From assembly GCF_000312665.1 (NCBI RefSeq), contig NZ_HF536773.1, forward strand, positions 1-64,000: a stretch of DNA of 64,000 bases. Direction: 5' to 3'. Both the position numbers and the translations under genes were made by a program. Source of the DNA: Rhizobium mesoamericanum STM3625 (GTDB taxonomy: Bacteria > Pseudomonadota > Alphaproteobacteria > Rhizobiales > Rhizobiaceae). This document shows, piece by piece, positions 6,757 through 15,907 of the stretch. Positions within the stretch are counted from its first letter, which is position 1; every line of letters begins with the position of its first letter. The notes under the pieces were generated by a model. The model did not search any database. It worked only from the letters and a program-made list of their open reading frames with translations, and was not told where the DNA came from.

Positions 6757-7514
6757 TTGACCGCGACGATGCCGCAGAAATTATACCAACGGAAGAAAAC
6801 CTCCGTGCTCTTGAAGCCTACCTCCTTGAGGAGCTGGATGTTCTCCTCGAGGCGGTAAGGGATGAGGACATTTTCCAACGCCTCCCGCTTTTTCGATATT
6901 TCGATCGAGGAATAGCCATTACGCCGCTTGAAGTCGTAGTAGTGGTCGATGAAGAGCCTGTTGAAGGTCGTGTCCTCGCTGGTCAACTTCTCGATCAGCA
7001 GCAGGCATCCGTGCTCGTTGAGACCCTCGTAGATCGTCTTCATGACCCGCTCGCGGAAGAGCGGACGTACGAACTGGAGGGTCAGCAACATCGTCACGAC
7101 ACTGGCGTTTTCCACCGTGAAGCCTTTGTGGAGGTCGCCAGTAACAAGCTCGATCGATCGGTTCGTTCCCAATTCCTCGATCTTCTCCGCCGCCTTCTTG
7201 AGCATGTCCGGAGCATTGTCGATTCCGACGAAATCCACATGGTTGTCAACGACGTGGTCGAGTGCAAGGAGAGTCGTGGCCGTTGAGCAGCCAATGTCAT
7301 AGAGGTTGGACTGGGGCTGGGCAAAATCCCGGGCCAGCTCGCAAACCATCCGCTGCATCTCCCCGTAAAACGGGACAGAGCGACTGACCATGTCATCGAA
7401 CACGTTCGCGACGGTGGAATTGAATGAGAAGTCCGCAACAGCATCGCGTTCGTCGGCAAACACCTCGTCACGCGAATTCGTATGCAGCACAAGACGGCTA
7501 GACTGGTCGGTCAT
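6753..7514 (-). CDS. CmoA-like SAM-dependent enzyme
   Basis: A 253-residue class I methyltransferase fold. Motif I is LYDIGCSTATTLLALDHVV, with the SAM-binding acidic strand in VDFVGIDNAPDMLKKA. The stretch YYDFKRRNGYSSIEISKKRE followed by ALENVLIP is strongly like CmoA, the enzyme that makes carboxy-S-adenosylmethionine from SAM and prephenate. In CmoA this region contributes the Arg that holds the carboxylate. The start at 7514 (MTDQSSRL) fits the family length; an upstream ATG would add a 25-residue extension. Because it is coupled to a membrane methyltransferase rather than to cmoB, the call is CmoA-like, not CmoA. Confidence 0.7.
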   Translation of the reverse strand: MTDQSSRLVLHTNSRDEVFADERDAVADFSFNSTVANVFDDMVSRSVPFYGEMQRMVCELARDFAQPQSNLYDIGCSTATTLLALDHVVDNHVDFVGIDNAPDMLKKAAEKIEELGTNRSIELVTGDLHKGFTVENASVVTMLLTLQFVRPLFRERVMKTIYEGLNEHGCLLLIEKLTSEDTTFNRLFIDHYYDFKRRNGYSSIEISKKREALENVLIPYRLEENIQLLKEVGFKSTEVFFRWYNFCGIVAVK

Positions 7515-7619
7515 ATCCGCTCCAATGAATAGCAATGTCAGATGGGCGTGCTTTCCCCAAGCACACCCGGCGCGCGGCGATTTGGTCACAGTAATCTGAC
7601 GGCTACCTGAAAGCGGTCG

Positions 7620-8060
7620 TCAGTCACACCTGTGACGGAAGAAATCGCCGGAAGGCGAGCCAGCAGGCGAACGCCCAAGGGAAGCCGCGCACCACCCGAA
7701 GGGGACGTCGGTCGGATAATGTACGCCGAGGTAAATTCGCCTGAAGCCCTATCGTGCCGACGAGGGCGCTAGCGATGATGAAGATTTATGCCTTATAAGC
7801 CGGCGCATGCAAAAATCGGGAAGCGACGAATGCGAGTGACAGGTAGGTCGCCGCCGAGACCATCGCGTGTCCGCTGGGAAACTGGAATCACCGACCGTAA
7901 CCAAATGGGTCACAAATGTGCGGACGGGGTCACGCAGCTGATCGCTTCAAGGTGTTGCTGGAAAGCCAACCGCAACAGCGCTTCGACGGGCCGGCGTGAA
8001 AGCAGGAGCAGGCCCGACGGCGGCAAGTGTAATAAACAGCAGAACGGCCACGCCAGCGCC
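7620..8060 (-). pseudogene. Decayed PAP2-family lipid phosphatase
   Basis: Pieces of a PAP2 acid phosphatase are spread over different frames. HLVTVGDSSFPSGHAMVSAA carries the second signature (SGH). It is followed by a stop after ATYLSLAFVASRFLHAPAYKA, then IFIIASALVGTIGL, and finally RIYLGVHYPTDV in another frame, which is the third signature with its catalytic His. The first signature (K-x6-RP) is only faintly visible as PRP near 7925. PAP2 enzymes often sit beside eptA and a two-component system; this one is inactive. It follows directly on the truncated response regulator. Confidence 0.65.
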
Positions 8061-8414
8061 TCATTGCTTGACCAGCCTCATTCGTGCCGAGAGCTCGTCG
8101 AGGTCGAAAGGTTTGACGAGAAAATCGTCAGCCCCGCCCTTCATCCCCGCCAGCCGATCGCTGTATTGGTCCAGCGCCGTCATGATGATGATCGGGGTTT
8201 TGTCGTCTTCCCTTCGAATGTCCCGCAGGAGTGACAGGCCATTGCCGTCCGGCAGGCGCAGGTCCAGGAGCACAAGGTCATACTTTTTTAACATAAGCCG
8301 ACGGGCAGCATCCTTGAGGCACAAACACCAGTCAACGCGATGCCCATCGGCCACCACATGGGCCGATACCGCGTCCCCGATGTCGACATTGTCCTCGACG
8401 ACAAGCACATTCAC
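8061..8414 (-). CDS. Response regulator reduced to its receiver domain
   Basis: A 117-residue CheY-like receiver. The acidic pocket is in LVVEDNVD, the phospho-accepting Asp in LVLLDLRLPDGNGLS, the conserved Thr in IIIMTALD and the Lys in DDFLVKPFDLDEL. OmpR/PmrA-type regulators have about 220 residues with a winged-helix domain. This one stops just after the receiver (SARMRLVKQ) and runs into the dead PAP2 gene, so a deletion has probably removed the DNA-binding domain. It overlaps the eptA stop by 4 bp and may have been the regulator of lipid A modification. No partner histidine kinase remains. Confidence 0.75.
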   Translation of the reverse strand: MNVLVVEDNVDIGDAVSAHVVADGHRVDWCLCLKDAARRLMLKKYDLVLLDLRLPDGNGLSLLRDIRREDDKTPIIIMTALDQYSDRLAGMKGGADDFLVKPFDLDELSARMRLVKQ

Positions 8415-10147
8415 CGGATCGCGTTCCTATCTTCTGTTTTCCGCTGCGTGGTCGCGATGCTCAAGAGTTCACTCCTGCACTTTGCGAATACGTCTAGCCG
8501 TTTGTCGTAGACCGAGGTCTTTACGTTCATCATGGAGAGCACACTGTGGAACAGGTTATCGTGGGACGTCGGGGCGGTTGCCTCTTTTCGAAGGCAGGCC
8601 GTGTCGAGGTTCATCGATTTGGCGAAATCGCTGTCAAACCACGTCAGGAAGGGCACGTGTGTCTGCTGCGAGGGAGCAAACATGTATGGGGTTCCATGAA
8701 GATATAGCCCATTTTCGCCGAGCGACTCTCCATGGTCGGACATGTAAATCAGGCCGGCGGCCATCTTATCCGAACGAGCCTTGAGACGGTCGATGACGGT
8801 CGCAATGAAGTAGTCGGTGTATAGGATCGAGTTGTCGTAAGCGTTGACGATTTCCACGGTCGAGCATTTGCCAAGCTCCGGAGTGCGGCAGTCCGGAACG
8901 AACTTGCCCTGATCTTCGGGGTATCGACGATAGTAAGCGGGACCGTGGCTGCCCAGCTGGTGAAGCACTAAGACACTGTCGCCCTTGACGTTGTCTAGCC
9001 AGTCGTCGAGCTTGTCCAGGAAAATCCCATCCAAACATTCTCCGTCCTGACAGAAGCGTGGATCCTTCGAGTTGGCTAAATCCACGTATTTGATCCGCTT
9101 GGCAACGCCCTTGTCCCCCGTGTTGTTGTCGAACCACGCAACATCAATGCCGGCATGCGCTAACACGTCAGCAAGATTTTCGTTGGCCATGGCCTTGGCA
9201 TGAGTGAATTCCGAGCGGGTGAACCCTGAGAACATGCATGGAATAGAGGTTGCCGTAGCCGTGCCGCAGCTCGTTGTGTTGGTGAAGTAGATGACGTTTG
9301 CAGCCTTGAGCCGCGGGTTTGTATCCCTTTGGTATCCACCGAGCGAGAAGTTCTCCGCACGAGCGGTCTCGCCCGCGACGATAATCGTAACCCTCGGCTT
9401 GTTGATGGGCAATGTGGCAGGCTTGACGGTGGCATCTGCTCCGACGGTCTGAACAACGAGCGATGCCTCGTTACCCTCGCTCATGAAGTAGCGGACAGTG
9501 CTGACTATCGGCGTAACAGGGTTGAAGCTCTTCGTGATGTCCCGACGTTCCCTGACGGCTGCAGTGTATTCGCGCGAGTAGGTCACACCACAGATTGTGA
9601 AGATGGCGAGCGAGAAGAGGATCGCGGCCAGGTTCCAGAGGATCTTCCGCACGAACGGACGGTGATCGACCCTTACCCAGATTATGAGGATCGATGGCAC
9701 GATACCCAAAATTGCGACATGCACGAAGAAATCAGAGGTGATCAGATGCTGCGCTTCCGCAGGCGTTGTCTCCATCGCGTTGCGGATCATGTCACTGTCG
9801 ATTACCACACCGAAGGTGTCTGTGAAATGAGATGCCACCGCGGCGACAAGGACGAGGAAAATCAGAAAAGGCTTGATGAGGTACTTGGTCGAAAAAGGGG
9901 TGATTGCGGCCACAAACAGCGCCAGCATAGCGAGATATAACGCCCAAAGCGGACCGCTGCCGCTCCCGAGATAGTCCGTCGCTTTCTTCCAGAATGTGTT
10001 GTTGCAAAACACAAGGATATAGAAGCTCGTCAACATGCAGAGCGGGATGCTGCCGATCTTCGGTCGCAAGGATCTCTTAGATGCGGCCACTTTCGTCAAT
10101 TGTACTCTCCAATCGCAAACACGCGTTTTGGAGGGAATTACTGACAA
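8411..10147 (-). CDS. eptA: Lipid A phosphoethanolamine transferase EptA
   Basis: A 578-residue inner-membrane enzyme of normal family length. About five hydrophobic helices occupy residues 30-225, followed by a periplasmic sulfatase-fold domain. Visible catalytic elements include the metal-site Glu in IIVAGETARAENFSLGGYQR, the threonine nucleophile in NTTSCGTATATSIPCMFSGF, and the late metal site in IYMSDHGESLGENGLYLHG. Several cysteines (CMF, CQDGEC, CRTPELGKC) would form the family's disulfides. EptA moves phosphoethanolamine from phosphatidylethanolamine to lipid A and gives resistance to cationic peptides such as polymyxin. It is first in a row with the truncated regulator and dead PAP2 gene. 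Confidence 0.93.
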   Translation of the reverse strand: MSVIPSKTRVCDWRVQLTKVAASKRSLRPKIGSIPLCMLTSFYILVFCNNTFWKKATDYLGSGSGPLWALYLAMLALFVAAITPFSTKYLIKPFLIFLVLVAAVASHFTDTFGVVIDSDMIRNAMETTPAEAQHLITSDFFVHVAILGIVPSILIIWVRVDHRPFVRKILWNLAAILFSLAIFTICGVTYSREYTAAVRERRDITKSFNPVTPIVSTVRYFMSEGNEASLVVQTVGADATVKPATLPINKPRVTIIVAGETARAENFSLGGYQRDTNPRLKAANVIYFTNTTSCGTATATSIPCMFSGFTRSEFTHAKAMANENLADVLAHAGIDVAWFDNNTGDKGVAKRIKYVDLANSKDPRFCQDGECLDGIFLDKLDDWLDNVKGDSVLVLHQLGSHGPAYYRRYPEDQGKFVPDCRTPELGKCSTVEIVNAYDNSILYTDYFIATVIDRLKARSDKMAAGLIYMSDHGESLGENGLYLHGTPYMFAPSQQTHVPFLTWFDSDFAKSMNLDTACLRKEATAPTSHDNLFHSVLSMMNVKTSVYDKRLDVFAKCRSELLSIATTQRKTEDRNAIR

Positions 10148-10629
10148 TTACCTGAAATCATGCCCGACCAGATTGGCATTTGGATGTGACCCCATGTCAT
10201 TTTGGCTAAGATACAGTCGGGCTAGCAATCTTTTCGGTTCTGATCGCGCAGTTCGGAATCGCTTCCCCTCGCGCTTGATCCGCGATCTACGCACTGGGAT
10301 ACCCGCCCAACAACGTTGCCTCATCTCCCATTGCGCTGTTGACCTTTCTCCGCGTGTAGATCTGAAAACGCCCAGGATCGGCGAGCCTCGAACGGGGGAT
10401 GATGCATGTTCTCATCGATCAGCGGAGTGTCGGAACAATGTCGGATGATTGCGCTTTGAAGCAGGTCCGGGAAGCACGGTGCAAGAACCCGGTGACGGCC
10501 GCTCGCTTGGCGAATGGACGAGCCATGTTCACAGCACGGAGCGCACCTCGACCCGCCCTGCAAGCATGAGTTTCCTGAAATGGCACAGCGGCTATGCCCC
10601 AAGCGCTTGCTGGCTTTATGAGGAGCACT
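10148..10629. other. Intergenic stretch upstream of eptA
   Basis: There is no recognisable gene in these 480 bases between eptA (leftward) and the 3' end of calB (leftward). Short frames on both strands are arginine- and serine-rich and give no domain. The part adjacent to eptA should hold its promoter; no clear palindrome or direct repeat was found there. Confidence 0.5.
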
Positions 10630-12069
10630 TTACTTGCAGATCGCTTCGGCCAGAAAGCCGCGCATCGCCTCGCCAAAGGGCGGCCGCATCATATGTTCCG
10701 CCTCCATCATCTTGCTCTGGTGATAGACGGCGCGCGGATGCGAGAAGGCGAGGAAACCGAACTTGCCGTGATAGGCGCCCATGCCAGAATGACCGACGCC
10801 GCCGAAGGGCAGGCCTTCCGCCGTGACGTGGCTCATGCAATCGTTGATGGTCACGCCGCCGGAGGTCGTATAGTCAAGAACACGACGCTCCTCTTCGCCA
10901 TCCTGGCTGAAGTAATAGAGGGCGAGTGGGCGCGGCCGGGCGTTGATGCGATCGATAACGTCGGCGATCCCGCGATAGGGAAGAATTGGCAGCACCGGCC
11001 CGAAGATTTCCTCCTGCAGCGCGCGCATATCGTCGGTTGGATCGAGGATCAGGGTCGGCGGCATGCGGTGGGCTGGTTGCTGCGAGAAATTCTCTCCAGC
11101 CGGATTGATTTCGACGACGCGAGCGCCCTTGACCCTGGCGTCGTCGACCAGGCGCTGCACACGGGCATGATGACGGGCATTGATGATCGAAGTGTAATCA
11201 GGATTGTCCTTCAGCGTCGGATACATCGCACTGACCGCCGCAACGGCGTGTTCGGCAAAGGCTTCAACGCTTTCCTCGGGCACGTAGACATGGTCCGGGG
11301 CCAGACAGATCTGGCCTGCGTTCAGCGTTTTAACCGTCATGACCCGACGCGCGGCGTCTGCGAGATCGGCCGAACGGCCGACGATGACCGGCGACTTGCC
11401 GCCGAGTTCGAGCGTCAGCGGCGTCAGGTTTTCCGCTGCCGCCCGCATAACATGATGGGCAACCGCCGTACCTCCGGTGAAGATCAGGTGATCGAAGGCA
11501 AGCGACGTGAAGGCGGTTCCCGTCGCCGGTCCGCCCTGGACGACGGCGATCTCCGTTTCGTCGAAGGAGCGGCCGACCAATTCCGCCATCAGCGCGGCCG
11601 AGGCCGGCGTCACTTCCGACGGTTTGATCATAGCGCGGTTGCCGGCGGCGAGAATCCCGGCAAGCGGCGCAAGGGCGAGCTGATAGGGGAAATTCCAGGG
11701 ACTCACGATTCCGACCACCCCCTTCGGCTGATAGACTACCTCGGCCACCGCGTCCGGGAACAAAGCCTCGTGCTGCTCGGGCTTCAACCATTCGCCAAGA
11801 TGAGCCTTGGCATATTTGAGCGAACCGACGCATGTGAAGACGTCGAGAAGCAGGCTCGCCTCGACGCTACGGCTGCCGAAATCATCCGACAGAGCCGCCG
11901 CAATCGCATCCTTATGATCGACGAGAAGGGCTATGACGCGGTCGATGCGATCGATGCGGGTCTCGATGTTCGGCGGCCCCTCCTTGAGGAAAGACGCCCT
12001 TTGCCGAGCAAGTAGGTGCTTCATGACGTCAGCACTGGCATCGGTGGCGATTGGGGTGACGGTGTTCAT
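10630..12069 (-). CDS. calB: Coniferyl-aldehyde dehydrogenase
   Basis: A 479-residue NAD(P)-dependent aldehyde dehydrogenase that most resembles the CalB subgroup, which oxidises coniferyl aldehyde to ferulate. The fold is complete: VVGIVSPWNFPYQLALAPLA (cofactor site), catalytic Glu in LTLELGGKSPVIVG, catalytic Cys in TLNAGQICLAPDHV, and the late motif EEIFGPVLPILPY. It lacks a signal peptide. It is the last gene of the leftward fcs-ech-adh-calB operon, 21 bp after the alcohol dehydrogenase. Together with the SDR at 23.9 kb it would feed coniferyl alcohol into the ferulate pathway. Confidence 0.85.
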   Translation of the reverse strand: MNTVTPIATDASADVMKHLLARQRASFLKEGPPNIETRIDRIDRVIALLVDHKDAIAAALSDDFGSRSVEASLLLDVFTCVGSLKYAKAHLGEWLKPEQHEALFPDAVAEVVYQPKGVVGIVSPWNFPYQLALAPLAGILAAGNRAMIKPSEVTPASAALMAELVGRSFDETEIAVVQGGPATGTAFTSLAFDHLIFTGGTAVAHHVMRAAAENLTPLTLELGGKSPVIVGRSADLADAARRVMTVKTLNAGQICLAPDHVYVPEESVEAFAEHAVAAVSAMYPTLKDNPDYTSIINARHHARVQRLVDDARVKGARVVEINPAGENFSQQPAHRMPPTLILDPTDDMRALQEEIFGPVLPILPYRGIADVIDRINARPRPLALYYFSQDGEEERRVLDYTTSGGVTINDCMSHVTAEGLPFGGVGHSGMGAYHGKFGFLAFSHPRAVYHQSKMMEAEHMMRPPFGEAMRGFLAEAICK

Positions 12070-12090
12070 TGGTTCCTCCCTTGAACGATA

Positions 12091-13197
12091 TCAGGCGGCC
12101 GGCTGGCGCACGATCGGTTTCAGCACGATGCCTCTTTCCGAGTCCTCCACAGCCTGGTTGATGTCGGCGAAATCGTAGAAGCTGACGAGCCTGTCGAACG
12201 GGAAGCGCCCTTGGCGATGAAGGTCGATCAATAGCGGGATCAGCACGTCGGGATTGGAATCGCCCTCGACGATACCGCGCACCCGGCGCCCGCCGGATAG
12301 GATATGGGTGAGGTCGAGCGTCAAGGTCGCGCCCTGCGGCGAGGCTCCGACGATGCCGCATGTGCCGCGCGGCGCCAGCACCCGTACGCACTGGTCAATA
12401 ACGGCGGGCACTCCGGAGGCATCGACAGAATAGTCGACGCCGGCGCCGGTCAGCGCCATGACCGCGGTGACCGCGTCGCTCACCTTGCCGTTGACAATGT
12501 CAGTCGCTCCGAGTTCCGCCGCAAGCGCCAGCCGCGTCTCGTTCACATCGACGGCGATGATCCGTGAGGCGCCAACGACCCGCGCCGCCATCACGGCGGC
12601 CAGACCAACAGAGCCCATGCCGAAAACTGCGAGTGTTTTTCCAGGCTCGACGGCGAGCGCATTCATCACCGCGCCGGCGCCGGTCTGGATACCGCATGCC
12701 AGAGGGCCAAGCAGCGCCAGATCCGCATCCTTTGGCACTTTCACGACGTTGCGTTCATGGCACAGCGCGTGGCTTGCAAAAGAGGATTGTCCGAATATGT
12801 TGCCGTGAATCCGCTCTCCCTGGCATGAGAGCCCGCTTGAACCATCGGCGCGCGCACCGAAGAAATTGCGCGGGAAGAATTCGTGGCAATAGGTCTCCTC
12901 GTGATCGTTGCAGCTCGGGCAATGACCGCAGGAATTGAAGGTCATGACTACGTGGTCGCCTGGCGCCACCTTGGCAACGCCCGGTCCGACACGCTCGACG
13001 ATGCCGGCACCCTCATGACCGAGCACCACCGGCTGCGGCACCGGCAGGTGCTGATCACGCATGACGATATCGGTGTGACAAACGCCAGTCGCTACCACGC
13101 GAACCAAAATTTCACCCTCGCGCGGCTCCTCCAGATCGAGCCGTTCCAGCGAAAACGGAATATTGGGCGCACGCGCCACCGCGGCATGGATCTTCAT
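12091..13197 (-). CDS. Zinc-dependent aryl-alcohol dehydrogenase
   Basis: A 368-residue class III-like zinc alcohol dehydrogenase. Catalytic zinc ligands are in TGVCHTDIV (Cys) and GHEGAGIVE (His-Glu). The structural zinc cysteines are in NSCGHCPSCNDHEETYC. The Rossmann motif is VFGMGSVGLAAVMAA. Its nearest remembered relatives are benzyl/aryl-alcohol dehydrogenases of the XylB type, which interconvert aromatic alcohols and aldehydes. In this operon the substrate is likely a lignin-derived alcohol such as vanillyl or coniferyl alcohol. The start at 13197 has GGGAGG 10 nt upstream; an in-frame ATG at 13215 overlaps that site. Confidence 0.85.
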   Translation of the reverse strand: MKIHAAVARAPNIPFSLERLDLEEPREGEILVRVVATGVCHTDIVMRDQHLPVPQPVVLGHEGAGIVERVGPGVAKVAPGDHVVMTFNSCGHCPSCNDHEETYCHEFFPRNFFGARADGSSGLSCQGERIHGNIFGQSSFASHALCHERNVVKVPKDADLALLGPLACGIQTGAGAVMNALAVEPGKTLAVFGMGSVGLAAVMAARVVGASRIIAVDVNETRLALAAELGATDIVNGKVSDAVTAVMALTGAGVDYSVDASGVPAVIDQCVRVLAPRGTCGIVGASPQGATLTLDLTHILSGGRRVRGIVEGDSNPDVLIPLLIDLHRQGRFPFDRLVSFYDFADINQAVEDSERGIVLKPIVRQPAA

Positions 13198-13253
13198 TAT
13201 TTTGCTACCTCCCAATGATCAGCTCTAGATGACCCGGCGCCCGGACCTGTTCT

Positions 13254-14078
13254 TTAGCGGCCGCGTTTGTAGGCACCGAGCCCCGGCTGATAGGTCTTGT
13301 CGTCGAGGAACTGCTTCAGGCCCTCGTCGCGCCCCTTGGTCTTGTCGAGAAACAGCATCTGTTCCAGCTTGGCGTAGATATAATCGTCGGCGAGATCCCA
13401 CGGCAGGTTGCGTACACGCTTGTATGTGTCTTTGGCAGCCTTCAGCGTCACCGGATTCTTTTCGAGCAGGCTGGCGCAGATCTTGCGCACGCGGGTTTCG
13501 AGCTCCGCGAGCGGCACGGCCTCGTTGACGAGACCCATTTCGGCAGCCTTGCGCCCGCCGAAGAGTTCGCCGGTCATGATGTAGTAGAGGGCGTCGCGAT
13601 GGCGCATCACCTCTGCGACCGCACGGGTGACGTTGCCACCCGGCAAGATGCCCCAGTTGATCTCGGAAAGGCCGAAATTCGCCTCTTCGGCGGCGATGGC
13701 GAGATCGCAGGAGACGAGCGGCGTGAACGCGCCGCCGAAGCACCAGCCGTTGACCATGGCGATCGTCGGCTTTTCGAAATACATCAGCCGGCCCCACCAG
13801 CCGCCGGATTGGCGCCGGGCCTTCAGCGTGGCATCGCGCGGCTTGTCGTCATTGTCGCGGAAATATTCCTTGAGATCCATTCCGGCGGACCAGGACTCGC
13901 CAGCGCCGCGCAAGACGAGTACGCCGCAGCGCTCGTCACCCTCGAGCTCGTCGAGCACCTCGAGCATCCGGGCATTCAAGGCTGGATTCATCGCATTGCG
14001 CTTTTCCGGCCGGTTGAGGGTCACGAATGCGATGCCATTATCGAATTCGACCAGAACCGGCAATTGGTCTTCGGTCAT
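13254..14078 (-). CDS. ech: Feruloyl-CoA hydratase/lyase (HCHL)
   Basis: A 274-residue crotonase-fold enzyme highly characteristic of p-hydroxycinnamoyl-CoA hydratase/lyase. It hydrates feruloyl-CoA and cleaves it to vanillin and acetyl-CoA. Signatures include the first oxyanion loop GAGESWSAGMDLKEYFRDND, the segment VNGWCFGGAFTPLVSCDLAI, the catalytic Glu in FGLSEINWGILPGGNV, and the C-terminal Tyr in DDYIYAKLEQ that contacts the phenolic ring. Length matches the family (about 275). It overlaps the fcs gene by 4 bp at 14075-14078, so synthetase and lyase are made together. Confidence 0.93.
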   Translation of the reverse strand: MTEDQLPVLVEFDNGIAFVTLNRPEKRNAMNPALNARMLEVLDELEGDERCGVLVLRGAGESWSAGMDLKEYFRDNDDKPRDATLKARRQSGGWWGRLMYFEKPTIAMVNGWCFGGAFTPLVSCDLAIAAEEANFGLSEINWGILPGGNVTRAVAEVMRHRDALYYIMTGELFGGRKAAEMGLVNEAVPLAELETRVRKICASLLEKNPVTLKAAKDTYKRVRNLPWDLADDYIYAKLEQMLFLDKTKGRDEGLKQFLDDKTYQPGLGAYKRGR

Positions 14079-15706
14079 GAGGTCACTCCATAAGTTTCGG
14101 CGTGATTGCCGTGGGCCGTTTCATCAGGCCTGTCGTTGAAGAGTTCGTCGGAATGCAGCTGGCGCAGAACATGTTTCTGCACCTTGCCGGACGCGGTGCG
14201 GGGAATGGTTTTGACGAAAAGGATGTGGGCCGGGCGCTTGAAGGCGGCGAGCTTTGCGGCGCAATGGCCGGCAATTGCCTCGGCCGTTGGCACAGCACCC
14301 GGCCGCAGCACGACATAGGCGAGCCCACATTCTCCCCACTTCATGTCGGGAATCCCGACGACAGCGGCATCAAGGACATCGGAATGGCTTGCGAGTACAG
14401 CTTCGACTTCAGCCGGATAAACATTCTCGCCGCCGCTGATATACATATCTTTCAACCGGTCAACGATGCGATAGAAGCCGTTTGCTTCGCGGCGGCCGAG
14501 ATCGCCGGTACGGTACCAACCTTCGGTGAAGGCGGCGGCGGTTTCGGCGGGCCTGTTCCAGTAGCCTGGTGAAACCGCGGGTCCACGCAGCCACAGTTCA
14601 CCGATCTCGCCTTCATCCACCTCGCGGCCGTCTTCGCCAACGATGCGAATGTCGAGCAACGGGGCCGGTAGACCGACGCTGCCTGGGTTGTCCCGCACCG
14701 CGCCCCGGTCGATCGGCACATGCAGCACCGTTCCAGCCTCGCTCATGCCGTAGCCGTTGACCAACGCAACGCCATCTTCAAGATAGCTTTCGATCAGCGC
14801 CTGCGTCAGCGGCGCGCCGCCCACAAATAGTGCGTGAAGACCGGAGAGGTCCGCGGCGCTATAGGCGGGGTCATTGCGCAAGGCGAGCGCAATCTGGGGC
14901 ACGGCGAAATAATGGGTGATGCGTTGCTTGCGGTCAGCAAGGGCAGCCAGCGTTCGCGCCGGCGTGAAGCGGTCGGAGACCACTAGCGTACCGCCCAGCA
15001 TTAATGTGGTGCGCGCCACCGCAATCAGCCCGATCGTGTGAAAAAACGGCAAGTCGCACAGCGCAACGGATCCCGGCCCGATTTCGCCAACGAAGGAAAA
15101 ATTGACGGCAGCAAAGAAGGTATTGCCGCGGGTGATGACGACGCCCTTCGGCTGTCCCGTCGTGCCCGACGTGTAGAGAAGGACGCACGCCCGCTCGGCA
15201 TCACAAGACACCGGCTCGGCCGGGGAGTTCGCCTCGATGCGGGCGGCAAGCCCGGCTGGGCCATCTGCCGTCGAGATTACCGCCATCTCGGGATCGACGT
15301 CTGCGAGGCTCGCCACGGCGACCGAAAACTCTTCGTCGTGGACCAGGAGCGCCGGCGCGCAATCGGCAAGGATCGGCCGAAGCTCGGCAGCGTTGAGCCG
15401 CCAGTTGAGCGGCACGTAGATGGCGCCGGCACGCTGACAGGCAAAGGCAAGCACGATTGAATCCACCGAGTTGCGCGCCAGCATGGCGACACGCGCCCCG
15501 TCCCGCCGTGTACCGAGCATATCGCCAAGCAAACCGGTGCAGCGGGCGATCCGCGCATTGAGCTCTTTATAGGTGAGCTGCCGGCCGCTCGCGATTTCGA
15601 ACAGAGCCTGACGGTCTGGTGCGACGCGGGCGCGGTAGAGGATCGGATCATCCGTCACCAGTCCGCAATCCGCCGACGAAGCCATCCGGGAAAAGGAATG
15701 CGCCAT
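14075..15706 (-). CDS. fcs: Feruloyl-CoA synthetase
   Basis: A 543-residue ANL-superfamily acyl-CoA ligase. The P-loop is LLYTSGTTGQPKGVVI, the hinge region reads TEGWYRTGDLGRREANG and RLKDMYISGGENVYPAEVE, and the C-terminal catalytic Lys lies in PRTASGKVQKHVL. It activates ferulate (and probably p-coumarate or caffeate) with ATP and CoA. The assignment rests on coupling to the HCHL gene by a 4-bp overlap. The start at 15706 has GGGAGGAGAAT immediately upstream; the longer open frame to 15844 crosses the probable operator. It is first gene of the fcs-ech-adh-calB operon, divergent from a MarR regulator. Confidence 0.88.
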   Translation of the reverse strand: MAHSFSRMASSADCGLVTDDPILYRARVAPDRQALFEIASGRQLTYKELNARIARCTGLLGDMLGTRRDGARVAMLARNSVDSIVLAFACQRAGAIYVPLNWRLNAAELRPILADCAPALLVHDEEFSVAVASLADVDPEMAVISTADGPAGLAARIEANSPAEPVSCDAERACVLLYTSGTTGQPKGVVITRGNTFFAAVNFSFVGEIGPGSVALCDLPFFHTIGLIAVARTTLMLGGTLVVSDRFTPARTLAALADRKQRITHYFAVPQIALALRNDPAYSAADLSGLHALFVGGAPLTQALIESYLEDGVALVNGYGMSEAGTVLHVPIDRGAVRDNPGSVGLPAPLLDIRIVGEDGREVDEGEIGELWLRGPAVSPGYWNRPAETAAAFTEGWYRTGDLGRREANGFYRIVDRLKDMYISGGENVYPAEVEAVLASHSDVLDAAVVGIPDMKWGECGLAYVVLRPGAVPTAEAIAGHCAAKLAAFKRPAHILFVKTIPRTASGKVQKHVLRQLHSDELFNDRPDETAHGNHAETYGVTS

Positions 15707-15751
15707 ATTCTCCTCCCATGCCGCCGATCCTCCGCGACGGGCATCAATTTT

Positions 15752-15766
15752 GTATGCAACACATAC
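15752..15766. promoter_or_regulatory. Candidate MarR-type operator upstream of fcs
   Basis: GTATG-CAACA-CATAC is a perfect 5-bp inverted repeat with 5-bp spacer inside an AT-rich patch. It lies 46 bp before the fcs start, in the fcs-marR divergent intergenic region. MarR proteins that control ferulate genes bind short palindromes of this form and release on binding feruloyl-CoA. The palindrome is seen; the pairing with this regulator is inferred. Confidence 0.45.
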
Positions 15767-15907
15767 TATTATTTTTCCAGAGAGATGCAAGAGGCTGATC
15801 GCTTTCAAATCCGATCGTTCGAATGTGCACGGTGAAATCCCCAATACGGATATTGACTAACCTGCTGATTTTGAGGGTTATGGCCCCGAACGAGGCAAGA
15901 GCGAACC

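Noticed and set aside
10594..12015. 473-codon open frame on the plus strand
   Set aside because: It is antisense to calB, whose aldehyde dehydrogenase motifs are complete. The frame is Arg/Asp-rich with no domain.
15707..15844. N-terminal extension of feruloyl-CoA synthetase
   Set aside because: It would cross the palindromic operator; a strong GGAGGAG site precedes ATG 15706, where the family homology starts.
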